From Peptoniphilus_A sp022767005 (GTDB lineage: Bacteria; Bacillota; Clostridia; Tissierellales; Peptoniphilaceae): DNA of 64,000 nucleotides. The translations under genes were made by a program, and so were the position numbers. The stretch lies in the NCBI RefSeq assembly GCF_050315115.1, contig NZ_JBNPOJ010000008.1, positions 1-64,000 of the forward strand, given 5' to 3'. This document shows, piece after piece, positions 26,500-34,844 of the stretch (its first letter is position 1; every line of letters starts with the position of its first letter). The notes beneath the pieces are model-generated. The model worked only from the letters and a program-made list of their open reading frames with translations. It was not told the DNA's origin and did no database searches.

Positions 26500-27183
26500 T
26501 TATCTCCATCTGTATCCTGTTCCCCAAACTGTTTCAATGTAATTTGGCTTTGCAGGGTTTGTCTCGATTTTTGACCTAAGTCTTCTTATGTTTACATCTA
26601 CAATTTTTGAATCACCTAAAAAGTCATCGCCCCAAACAAGTCTTAGTATTTCATCTCTTGTCATTGCCTTGCCGGGATTTGTCATAAATATTTTTATAAT
26701 TTGATATTCCGTAGGAGTTAGTTCCAATTCAACATCATCCTTATAAAATTTTCTTGAGTAAGAATCAATTTTAAAAGGTGGATCAATTATTAAATTGCTT
26801 TCCTTTTCTTCTTCTGGCTCAAGTCTTCTCTCAATGGATTTAATTCTCAAAGTAAGTTCTGTTGGATTGAAGGGTTTAGTAAGATAATCATCTGTGCCAT
26901 ATTGAAGACCCATTATCTTGTCGTAATCCTCTGCCTTTGCAGTAAGCATTATTATGCCAAGTGAAGGAAACTCATTTCTAAGAGTCCTACATACTTCAAA
27001 ACCATCAATTCCAGGGAGCATAATGTCAAGCACTACAATGTCAGGTCTTTCACGTCTTGCGATTTCAATTCCATCTTCTCCACTGCCTGCTTCAAAAATT
27101 ATGTATCCTTCTCTTTCTAAATTTATTTTTACAAATTTTCTTATTGATTCTTCATCTTCAACAAGTAATACCTTAGTTTTCAA
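26500..27183 (-). CDS. OmpR/PhoB-family response regulator
   Basis: A 227-residue two-component regulator with a receiver domain (acidic pocket VEDEE, phospho-acceptor Asp in LDIMLPGIDGFEVC, TAKAEDYDKIMG, conserved Lys in TKPFNP) and a C-terminal winged helix (ELTPTEYQIIKIF, DVNIRRLRSKIE, VWGTGYRWR). It starts with TTG preceded by GAGGTGA. It heads the operon with the histidine kinase, lipoprotein and membrane protein and probably controls envelope functions. Confidence 0.95.
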   Translation of the reverse strand: MKTKVLLVEDEESIRKFVKINLEREGYIIFEAGSGEDGIEIARRERPDIVVLDIMLPGIDGFEVCRTLRNEFPSLGIIMLTAKAEDYDKIMGLQYGTDDYLTKPFNPTELTLRIKSIERRLEPEEEKESNLIIDPPFKIDSYSRKFYKDDVELELTPTEYQIIKIFMTNPGKAMTRDEILRLVWGDDFLGDSKIVDVNIRRLRSKIETNPAKPNYIETVWGTGYRWR

Positions 27184-27212
27184 AATATCACCTCACAATG
27201 ATAATTATAAAT

Positions 27213-27246
27213 AAAATCCACTCCAAATTCAATTGAAGTGGATTAT
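27213..27246 (-). terminator. guaB terminator
   Basis: AATCCACT and AGTGGATT make a perfect 8-bp stem, followed on the minus strand by TTTATTTAT. It separates guaB from the two-component operon. Confidence 0.85.
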
Positions 27247-27262
27247 TAATAAAATTTTAATA

Positions 27263-28708
27263 TTAATAGTAGTTAGGAGCTTCTCTTGTAATTGTAATAT
27301 TGTGTGGATGAGATTCTGTAAGGGAAGCTTGAGTAATCTTAACGTATTTAGCAGTTGCCCTTAGAGTTTCTAGATCCTTTGCTCCAAGATAACCCATTGC
27401 AGATTTTACACCACCAACAAGTTGGAATACAATGTCGCTAACAAGTCCCTTGTAAGGAACTCTACCTTCAACTCCTTCAGGAACATATTTAGTAGTTCCA
27501 CTTTGAAAATATCTATCAGATGAACCTGCACTCATTGCGCCTAGAGATCCCATACCTCTATAAGCTTTAAATCTTCTACCTTCAACGAAAATCTCTTCTC
27601 CAGGAGATTCATCAGTACCTGCAAAAAGTGAACCCATCATTACAACATTTCCACCAGCTGCAAGAGCTTTTGCAACGTCGCCTGAGAATTTAATACCACC
27701 ATCGGCAATAATTGGAACGCTGTATTTTTTAGCAGCTCTATAAGCTTCCATAATAGCAGTAATCTGTGGAACTCCAATACCTGTTACAACTCTTGTTGTA
27801 CAAATTGAACCAGGTCCAATACCAATTTTTACGCAATCTGCACCAGCTTTAATTAAATCTTCCGTTCCCTCATAAGTTGCAACATTTCCTGCAATAAGTT
27901 GAATATCAGGAAAAGCGTCCTTAATATTTTTAATAGTATTTAAAACATTTTTAGATTGACCATGAGCTGTGTCAATTACAAAAACATCTGCCTTTGCCTT
28001 CACAAGTGCTTCTATTCTGTCAAGAACATCCTTAGTTGCTCCAACTGCAGCACCAGCAAGAAGTCTTCCGGTTTTATCTCTAGCAGAGTTTGGATATTGT
28101 TCGTGTTTTTCAATATCCTTAATAGTAATAAGTCCCTTTAGAACATTATCTTTATCCACAAGTGGAAGTTTTTCAATTTTATATTTTTTCAATACTTTAA
28201 GGGCTTCATCAAGGGAAATATCCGGAGCACCAGTTATTAAATTTTCAGAAGTCATTACTTCGCTAATCCTTTTAGATAAGTCCGTTTCAAATCTAATATC
28301 TCTATTAGTAATAATTCCTTCCAAAACTCCCTTTTCGGTTACAACTGGAACGCCGCTAATTCTGTATCTTTCCATAAGTTCAGATGCATCTTTAATTGAA
28401 TGGTCCTTAGTTAGTGAAAAGGGATCTGTGATTACTCCATGTTCAGATCTCTTAACTTTATCTACTTCAAGAGCTTGGTCCTCTATTGACATATTCTTGT
28501 GAATAATACCTATTCCACCTTCTCTTGCCATGGCAATTGACATTCTGTGTTCAGTAACAGTGTCCATGCCTGCAGACATAAGTGGTATGTTCAACTTAAT
28601 TTTTTCTGTCAAATTTGTAGATAAATCAACTTGGTTTGGCAAAATTTCTGATTTTGCTGGCACAAGTAAAATATCGTCAAATGTTAATCCTTCTCCAAAA
28701 TATTCCAT
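27263..28708 (-). CDS. guaB: inosine-5'-monophosphate dehydrogenase
   Basis: A 481-residue enzyme that oxidises IMP to XMP with NAD, the committed step of GMP synthesis. The TIM barrel is interrupted by two CBS domains (about 92-205). The active-site loop GPGSICTTRVVTGIG with the catalytic Cys, the GGIKFSGD phosphate loop and the flap region MGSLGAMSAGSSDRYFQ are present. It lies 20 bases downstream of cdaR and seems part of the DUF5317-cdaA-cdaR-guaB unit. Confidence 0.98.
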   Translation of the reverse strand: MEYFGEGLTFDDILLVPAKSEILPNQVDLSTNLTEKIKLNIPLMSAGMDTVTEHRMSIAMAREGGIGIIHKNMSIEDQALEVDKVKRSEHGVITDPFSLTKDHSIKDASELMERYRISGVPVVTEKGVLEGIITNRDIRFETDLSKRISEVMTSENLITGAPDISLDEALKVLKKYKIEKLPLVDKDNVLKGLITIKDIEKHEQYPNSARDKTGRLLAGAAVGATKDVLDRIEALVKAKADVFVIDTAHGQSKNVLNTIKNIKDAFPDIQLIAGNVATYEGTEDLIKAGADCVKIGIGPGSICTTRVVTGIGVPQITAIMEAYRAAKKYSVPIIADGGIKFSGDVAKALAAGGNVVMMGSLFAGTDESPGEEIFVEGRRFKAYRGMGSLGAMSAGSSDRYFQSGTTKYVPEGVEGRVPYKGLVSDIVFQLVGGVKSAMGYLGAKDLETLRATAKYVKITQASLTESHPHNITITREAPNYY

Positions 28709-28728
28709 ATTCCCTCCTAATTACTTAA

Positions 28729-29670
28729 TTACTCTACATCCTTAGGTTTTTGCTTCAATCTAAAATTAATATTTTCATCGACTAATGTAACTTTATCTGG
28801 CAAATTCAATTTAACTTGATCATCACCTTTTTTAATATTATTAAAATTAATTGGACGTGTTTCAATGAATCTTATAGAATCAATTACATCAGAATTTCCT
28901 CTAATTGTAACAGAAGCCGGCTCAATTGAAAAGTCATTTGTAACAATATTTTCTGTAGTATTTTCATTATATACCAATTTAATTGGAACAGTCTTGCTCT
29001 TTAAAATTGGAACGTCAACTTTTACAGTGGCAGGCGTAACAGTTACCTCTTTAATCACTTTTCCTAAATCATCATAAGCGAAGATTTCTGAATCTACAGT
29101 TGATGTTTCCGTCATATCAGTAACATCAATATGTGCTTCTACCTTATCAATTTTATTAATATAAGTGCTTGCACCCTTTACAACAACATTGACTGCCTTG
29201 TCAATTTCTCCAACAGACAATCCTTTTTGAGGTTTATTTTTTATAACTACATCTGCTTTAACTTTTTCATTCAAAACTTTGTCTATTTTGAAAGGAATTC
29301 TCCTTGGCGATGTATTTACAACAGAAATTCCAAGGTCAATATAAGAAACATTTACAGGAATAGAGTGCTCTCCTTCAGATAATTTACTTAAATCCACTTT
29401 TGCCACAATTCCATCCCTTGTAACATTTCGCATATAAGAATTATAACCCTGCAATTTAACATCAACACTAAACTCCTTAGGAGAAATAATTGTCAAGTTT
29501 TTTTCCTTTAAATTAGATAATCCCTCATAAGTAACTTCTATGTTTTTAAAATTTGCCGAAGTAATAAAATTTGCCTCGCTCTTTACATAGGACCACAAGA
29601 TAAGTGCAAAAATAAGAGATGTAATTTTTATCATTAAACTTCTGTCATTTTTAAAATTTATCTTTTTCAT
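28729..29670 (-). CDS. cdaR: CdaR (YbbR-domain) regulator of diadenylate cyclase
   Basis: A 313-residue protein with one N-terminal transmembrane segment (about 10-30) and four extracytoplasmic YbbR repeats, visible as repeated patterns such as FSVDVKLQGYNSYM, NVVVKGASTYINKI and SVTIRGNSDVIDSI. CdaR binds and modulates the membrane cyclase CdaA. The ATG at 29670 follows GGTGATAAAG and is preferred to an upstream GTG. It overlaps the 3' end of cdaA. Confidence 0.94.
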   Translation of the reverse strand: MKKINFKNDRSLMIKITSLIFALILWSYVKSEANFITSANFKNIEVTYEGLSNLKEKNLTIISPKEFSVDVKLQGYNSYMRNVTRDGIVAKVDLSKLSEGEHSIPVNVSYIDLGISVVNTSPRRIPFKIDKVLNEKVKADVVIKNKPQKGLSVGEIDKAVNVVVKGASTYINKIDKVEAHIDVTDMTETSTVDSEIFAYDDLGKVIKEVTVTPATVKVDVPILKSKTVPIKLVYNENTTENIVTNDFSIEPASVTIRGNSDVIDSIRFIETRPINFNNIKKGDDQVKLNLPDKVTLVDENINFRLKQKPKDVE

Positions 29671-30481
29671 CTTTATCACCACGCTTTGAGAAAATAGACC
29701 TTACTCTATAATCTGGACTGTAAATCTCAAGAAGTTTTGCTTCAAGAGTTTCAATATCTAAATATCTGGAGATAACTCCATTTTCCGCTGTTGAAATAGT
29801 TCCGTTTTCCTCAGACACCATAATACTTAGGCAGTCAGATTTTTCAGAAATTCCAATTCCCGCCCTATGCCTTGTGCCAAGTTCCTTAGAAATTTTTTGA
29901 TTATCAGACAGTGGCAAAAAACAAGCTGCTGCTTTAACCTTTGAGCCCTTAATAATAACAGCACCATCGTGAAGAGGTGTGTTTGGAATAAATATATTTA
30001 TAAGAAGACCGCTGCTCACTAATCCATTGATTTCTGTACCAGTTTCAATAACTTCACTAAGTCCAACTTCTTTTTCAATAATTATAAGAGCCCCAATTTT
30101 TTGTCTCGCAAGAGAAGCAACTGCAGAAATAATTTCTTCAACAGTTTCAGGTACTGTGTCCTTATTTTGACTAAAATTATTTTTAATACTAGAAGTAAGA
30201 CCTAAATATTGAAGACCCCTTCTAATTTCCGGTTGGAAAAGCACTATTATAGCGACGATGCCATCGTTAATAAACCTTGTAAAAATCCAGTTAACAGTAT
30301 ACAGTTGGAAAAACTGGGAAATTTTTATAAATAATAAAATCAAAAGTATTCCCTTAAAAACTTGCTCCGCTCTAGTGTTTCTAATTAATTTTAAAACATA
30401 ATAAATTAATAAAGTAACAATTAATATGTCCACAACATCCCTTAAATTTATTACATTGATTATATTATTTAAGCTTTCCAT
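29651..30481 (-). CDS. cdaA: diadenylate cyclase CdaA
   Basis: A 276-residue membrane enzyme that makes c-di-AMP from two ATP, the essential second messenger for osmolyte and wall homeostasis. Three N-terminal membrane helices (to about 85) precede the DAC domain with the DGA motif (HDGAVIIKGSKV) and the RHR motif (GTRHRAGIG). The ATG at 30481 follows AGGTG and overlaps the DUF5317 stop. The usual third gene of the locus, glmM, is not here. Confidence 0.96.
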   Translation of the reverse strand: MESLNNIINVINLRDVVDILIVTLLIYYVLKLIRNTRAEQVFKGILLILLFIKISQFFQLYTVNWIFTRFINDGIVAIIVLFQPEIRRGLQYLGLTSSIKNNFSQNKDTVPETVEEIISAVASLARQKIGALIIIEKEVGLSEVIETGTEINGLVSSGLLINIFIPNTPLHDGAVIIKGSKVKAAACFLPLSDNQKISKELGTRHRAGIGISEKSDCLSIMVSEENGTISTAENGVISRYLDIETLEAKLLEIYSPDYRVRSIFSKRGDKDEKDKF

Positions 30482-31041
30482 CACGCACCTCGCTTCCTTG
30501 AAATTAAAATTATTGCAAAAAATAAGCCAATAGAAATAAAAATATCTCCAATACTTATTACCTTTGAATTCCCAATAACTCTATGTAAAGGTATAATATC
30601 CGACAAAAAATAAAATTTTGGATTTTCAAAAACCCCGTGACTAAGACTTCCACCCATGTATATGAGTTTTATTATCCTTTCATTATTTGTTCTCATTAAG
30701 GCATCTATGCTGACAGGCATTTTGCCATTAAAAATAACTGGAACGACATTTAAAATTGTGCCAATCCCACTTAAAAGTAATCCGTAATTTTTATAATTTG
30801 AAATAAGTGAAATTCCAATCAATGAAATAGATAAGATGTGAAAAATTTTAAAATTATCTACAAAAAAGTCTGTAACCTTCCCAAAATATCTCGAAGTTAC
30901 AAAATTTATGAAAATCATCACAAAAATTCCAATAGACGCAAAAGAAATCATTTTGAATTTAAAATTTATTAAATTATTTAAATCCTTATCTTTAAGAAAA
31001 AATAAAACAATTGCTGCAAGAATTATTGCCTCTAAGATCAT
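30481..31041 (-). CDS. DUF5317 family membrane protein
   Basis: A 186-residue membrane protein with five hydrophobic segments. The C-terminal half has the pattern GGSLSHGVFENPKFYFLSD then IGNSKVISIGDIFISIGLFF, which I associate with DUF5317 proteins of Clostridia. Function is unknown. It is the first gene of the cdaA operon and its stop overlaps the cdaA start, so a link with c-di-AMP signalling is possible but unproven. Confidence 0.75.
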   Translation of the reverse strand: MILEAIILAAIVLFFLKDKDLNNLINFKFKMISFASIGIFVMIFINFVTSRYFGKVTDFFVDNFKIFHILSISLIGISLISNYKNYGLLLSGIGTILNVVPVIFNGKMPVSIDALMRTNNERIIKLIYMGGSLSHGVFENPKFYFLSDIIPLHRVIGNSKVISIGDIFISIGLFFAIILISRKRGA

Positions 31042-31222
31042 CCTTTCACCTCAATTATAATATCACAAATACTTTAAATTTACATAAAATTTCTCTTTCT
31101 AAATATTATAACACAAAAGAATTTTCAATATTATTTTTTGAATCTTAAAAATTTTTTATTTCACTTCTTAACGCTACCATTTAATATTTTTAAATCTCCA
31201 ATATTCTTTACACAAAAAATAT

Positions 31223-31249
31223 AAAAAAAGTAGTGCTATGTGCATCACT
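31223..31249 (-). terminator. terminator-like hairpin
   Basis: AGTGATGC and GCACTACT pair with one mismatch and one G-U, and the minus strand continues with seven T. It is the second of two tandem hairpins past the CPBP gene. Confidence 0.6.
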
Positions 31250-31292
31250 GTTTTATAATAAAAAATACTAACTAAATTTAATGAATTACAAG

Positions 31293-31325
31293 AAAAAAGA
31301 ACACCCTTATGCAAGAGTATTCTTT
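31293..31325 (-). terminator. terminator after the first CPBP gene
   Basis: AAAGAATACTCTT and AAGGGTGTTCTTT pair with two mismatches around GCAT; the minus strand continues with TTTTTTC. It is the first hairpin downstream of the CPBP gene ending at 31476. Confidence 0.7.
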
Positions 31326-31475
31326 GTACAAAAAATAATTTTTGAACCAACACGATATATGAAACTATGAGAAGTACTCAATTAAAACAGTAGATATTAT
31401 AAATATGTAAATGTATCTAGCATCAATTAACATTGTATTATTAATAATTCAAATTAAGTTCTTAAAATATTTTTA

Positions 31476-32275
31476 TTATATTTTTTCATTCTTAGTTCCT
31501 ATTATTTTTGTTAATGTGTATATTATAAAAAAGATTATAAACATAATTAATGAAGATATAAATATCCAATTTTCTCCAAACTTTTCCTGAGGATCTAATA
31601 ATTTTATTATGGGGTTTATTAAAATCGAGTTTATATTAACTATAAAATGAAGAAAAATCGAATAGACTAATCTTTTTGTTTTTAAAAAAGTTATAGCTAA
31701 AAAATACCCAATTATTGTAGCACTTATTATTGCCAGAACATCTACAAAATGTATAAATCCAAAAGAAAACGCACTAATTAACAAGATGTTCCTTTCACTG
31801 TATTTTTTTTCTAAGAATTTAACTAAAGTTAATCTAAAATAAAATTCTTCGAGAATAACATTCATAAATACAATAATTAAAAACTTTAGGGTATTGATAT
31901 CTAATTTATTAATATTTACACCATCACTTGTGTAAATCATATTATCAAAAAACTTCATATTGTATTTTATAATGATAAAAAAAATTATAAAATTTATAAA
32001 AAAATTGCACTTCCATACTTACACATATTACTAATATTGCTAAGTAAACCATCATTATATTTAGATTTTAAAAAACTGATATTTTTAATTTTAAAAAAAA
32101 GTATAATCAACAATATAAAAAGCAAGGATTTTACAGAACTCAAAATCAATAAATGGTTAGTATCTTCAATGTTAAAACTTGTAAATACTTTTAAAAATAT
32201 TAATTGATATATTAAATTAAAAAAATAAAAAATAAAGCTTGCAATTCCACTTACAAAAATAGTTTTAATTATCAT
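31476..32275 (-). pseudogene. CPBP family intramembrane metalloprotease, frameshifted
   Basis: Two adjacent frames (32275-31994, 93 residues, and 31958-31476, 160 residues) are halves of one CPBP (Abi) membrane protease. The second half holds the catalytic motifs EEFYFR, FGFIH and HFIVN. The first frame stops in a run of seven A (31998-32004 on the plus strand). Adding one base there gives a continuous reading through AIFFINFIIFFIIIKYNM into the second half, about 266 residues in all, the size of its neighbours. The gene is therefore broken by a one-base deletion, phase-variable, or mis-sequenced. GGGAG precedes the ATG at 32275. Confidence 0.85.
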
Positions 32276-32479
32276 TACAAATCTCCCGCTTTTATAAAAA
32301 ATGCCAACATCAATAAATAATTAGAATTCACTTGTTTATACTTTATCCAACATACTTGTCTTTATATTAATTTGCCTCTACATTCCTTATTTAAATCCAA
32401 ATAAATTTCTTTAAAATTACTAATAATATTTCTCCCTATATATTAAACTCTTATTTTCAAAAACTATTTATATAATAAT

Positions 32480-33337
32480 TTAAAGATTTTTATATATTTC
32501 AATTATTTTTTCTTTGTAATAGCTAATTTTTCTTTTATAAAAAGCTTGTATCAAAAACAACAATAATAAAATAATAAATATGTATATCACAGCTGTTATA
32601 TTATCATTATATTTCATAATAAAATTTATGCTAGGAGTATCTCTTAATATAAACTCATAATATAGTGCTGATGACATAGCAAGTAAATTATTTAAACCAT
32701 GAGTAAAAATTGAATATCTTAGTTTATCAGTTACAACATATGCCAACCCGGAAATAACTCCAATTAGAAAAGAAGATACAAAAGAACTAATAATTCTAAA
32801 ATGAAATAATCCAAAAGAAAGTGCTGATAATAAAATGGCATGTTTGTTATCAAGACCTTTTGACTTTAAAAAATTTAATCCAAATTTTCTAAAATACAAT
32901 TCTTCCCCTATTGGTACTAAAGTCACAGATGTTATAATTGTTTCTATTGGACTAATTTTATTAATATCATTTACTTGCATATTTTCGCTAAAATACTTCA
33001 TATACCTTTCAAAATAAGTAAAATTAAATTTCTTTTCAATATTGTAAATTAAAATGAAAAATATTATTGATATTAACATGCCTAAAAGAATAAATGAATA
33101 AACATCAATTATTTTAATATTTAAATTCTTAAAATAAAAACTTTTTCTTTTTATATATATTTTAGTAATTAAATATGTAACAACAATAAATACAATAGAA
33201 GCTAATAAATTTATATGACTTTTATAATCTAACTTTTTTAAAGATCGAAAAATTATACTAAAGATTATGTTAAATACTAACCAATTTGCAAGACAATAAG
33301 TGATGTAAAAAATAATATTTTTAAATATTTTTTTCAT
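32480..33337 (-). CDS. CPBP family intramembrane metalloprotease
   Basis: An intact 285-residue membrane protein with about eight hydrophobic segments. The CPBP motifs are GEELYFRKF (about 142-150), SFGLFHF (about 172) and THGLNNL (about 213), supplying the Glu and His residues of a zinc site. Prokaryotic members include type II CAAX prenyl-protease homologues and bacteriocin-immunity proteins. Neighbours on both sides are CPBP genes carrying frameshifts, so this is the only intact copy in the patch. No bacteriocin peptide was recognised beside it. Confidence 0.88.
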   Translation of the reverse strand: MKKIFKNIIFYITYCLANWLVFNIIFSIIFRSLKKLDYKSHINLLASIVFIVVTYLITKIYIKRKSFYFKNLNIKIIDVYSFILLGMLISIIFFILIYNIEKKFNFTYFERYMKYFSENMQVNDINKISPIETIITSVTLVPIGEELYFRKFGLNFLKSKGLDNKHAILLSALSFGLFHFRIISSFVSSFLIGVISGLAYVVTDKLRYSIFTHGLNNLLAMSSALYYEFILRDTPSINFIMKYNDNITAVIYIFIILLLLFLIQAFYKRKISYYKEKIIEIYKNL

Positions 33338-33461
33338 ATTTCAATTACACATCCTTTATGTAAAATATTTGAATTTTTATTTAATATTTAAAGATTTTAA
33401 ATCCGAATAATATTAAGTTTATTCTATCCTTATATACTCATCGATCTAATATCCAAAAAAC

Positions 33462-33608
33462 TTATGTATAAAGAAATACCAAATTATTTAATAATAATTG
33501 ATTTATTATCATAATATCATTTGAATCTATTATTTTTTCTCTATTTATAAAATAATTTGACATACTATCATTAATATTTGTAATATATTTTTCAAAATTC
33601 TTAACCAT
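33462..33608 (-). CDS. small ORF, 48 aa, in the CPBP patch
   Basis: A short frame between two CPBP genes with a good ribosome-binding site (AAGGTG, eight bases before the ATG). The product begins MVKNFEKYITNIND and ends in LLLNNLVFLYT; it is Asn/Ile rich and has no double-glycine leader, cysteine pattern or transmembrane helix typical of bacteriocins. It might be a real small protein, a peptide processed by the neighbouring proteases, or the N-terminal stub of a decayed gene. I cannot decide between these. Confidence 0.35.
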   Translation of the reverse strand: MVKNFEKYITNINDSMSNYFINREKIIDSNDIMIINQLLLNNLVFLYT

Positions 33609-33640
33609 ATTAGACACCTTATTTTATTTTAAGTTAAAAT

Positions 33641-34572
33641 TTAATTATACTGCTTATTTAATAAAAATGGAGTATAAAAAAATATAGATGTTATTACAGA
33701 TACAATTAAAAATTCTTTAGTAAAAATAAAATCTTGATTATGCCCTACACTCATAATATTTGCCATAAACATATTATGCATAAGATGGATAAATGTTACC
33801 ATAAGAACACTTCTGCTTTTCATATAAATGAGTCCAAGGACTATTCCAAAAGTAATACAAAATATGGTAATATCTATACCTGCAAAAACACCTTCTATTC
33901 CAGTATAAAATACCAAAACATACAATGGTAAATGAGCTACTCCCCATAAGAAGCCAGTTAATAAAACTCCTATTCTATTACCACAAATTGATTGCAATCT
34001 TGTTTGTAAGAAATATCTCCACCCATATTCTTCGCCCATAGTAAATATTAAGTGAAAGATTGTACTAACTAATCCTAACGTAAATACCCCTATTACTCTG
34101 TTAAAAAGATCATTAAAATCAATTTTCGATGTATAATAATAACCCAATATGCCTAACTTAAACACATCTAATATAATTACAATAATAGCCCATTTAATTA
34201 ACACACCTAAATTAAATTTCCCCTTTAACACTTTGTTATCAATTGTTAGTATATAAACGCTAATTGCCCAACCTAAATATACAACGTAATTCATATTATT
34301 TAAAACTTTTCCAGAAAAAAATGACAATATATAAAAAAATATAAATAATATAAAATACAATATGTATACTAAACTTAATTTATCTTTAAATAAATCTTTT
34401 AACTTAAAATCTTTTTCTAATAAAATAGCAACAGCAGCAGGGACTAAGCTCATAATAGGCGTCATAATTCCTGCGTTTTCTATTTTATAAAAATATGTAT
34501 ATGTAATTCCCAACAAAAAATCTAGTAAAAAAACTATAAATGTGAAATAAATTGCCTCTTTTTTTTACTCAT
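33641..34572 (-). pseudogene. CPBP family intramembrane metalloprotease, 5' frameshift
   Basis: An open frame of 291 codons starts only at a TTG (34516) with no ribosome-binding site and lacks the first membrane helix. Upstream, an ATG at 34572 has a good site (AGAGAGG) but runs into a stop after 12 codons. Between them is a run of eight A on the minus strand (34559-34566). With nine A the frame is continuous, beginning MSKKKEAIYFTFIVFLLDF, a proper first membrane helix, and the product would be about 310 residues. Catalytic motifs GEEYGWRYFLQ, LWGVAH and HLMHNM are intact. This is the second homopolymer frameshift in the patch. Confidence 0.8.
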
Positions 34573-34682
34573 ATTAAACCTCTCTTTTACTATTTTAATC
34601 TACTACTTGATTTATTTATTTTCACGTAATATTTTTTCATCATTAACATCATAAGTCGTTACTTTCCTTCAATTCACCAATC

Positions 34683-34700
34683 TTATATTACGTAGTATAA
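34683..34700. promoter_or_regulatory. operator-like palindrome before the third CPBP gene
   Basis: TTATATTACGTAGTATAA is an 18-bp palindrome with one mismatched pair around a TACGTA core. It lies just downstream of the candidate promoter at 34715-34743, a normal repressor position. Confidence 0.45.
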
Positions 34701-34714
34701 CGTTTTCTAGGTTT

Positions 34715-34743
34715 AGAGTACCAATATATAATATACTTGTCAA
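34715..34743 (-). promoter_or_regulatory. promoter for the third CPBP gene
   Basis: On the minus strand a perfect -35 TTGACA (34738-34743) is followed after 17 bases by a poor -10 TACTCT (34715-34720). The leader to the ATG at 34572 would be about 135 bases. Confidence 0.45.
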
Positions 34744-34806
34744 TTAATTTTTACAATGAAAATAGATTTGATATCGTCGAACCTCCCAATATTTGACATA
34801 GAGTCT

Positions 34807-34838
34807 AAAAAAAAAGAGAGACTAAATCTCCCTTTTTA
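34807..34838 (-). terminator. terminator of the ispH-rpsA gene
   Basis: AAAAAGGGAGA pairs with TCTCTCTTTTT (one mismatch) around TTTAG and runs into nine T on the minus strand, 6 bases past the stop. Confidence 0.9.
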
Positions 34839-34844
34839 AATATA

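Larger units (their letters stand above)
31042..31475. other. 434-bp gene-poor intergenic region
   Basis: Very AT-rich. It contains two minus-strand terminator hairpins (31223-31249 and 31293-31325). Only tiny open frames are present, such as a 22-codon hydrophobic one near 31376-31436 with no ribosome-binding site. It marks the boundary between the cdaA operon and the CPBP protease patch. Confidence 0.55.

Noticed and set aside
27956..28502. Long plus-strand frame (177 codons) inside guaB
   Set aside because: Antisense shadow of a clear IMP dehydrogenase gene; Ser/Leu-rich composition is typical of reverse-strand frames.
31376..31436. 22-codon hydrophobic frame (MLIDARYIYIFIIS...) as a possible type I toxin or signal peptide
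   Set aside because: No ribosome-binding site, no antisense promoter seen, and it lies in decaying AT-rich sequence.
34740..34800. Short coding-like stretches near CQILGGSTISNLF as a bacteriocin-type double-glycine peptide
   Set aside because: No start codon with ribosome-binding site in frame, and the stretch overlaps the predicted promoter of the CPBP gene.
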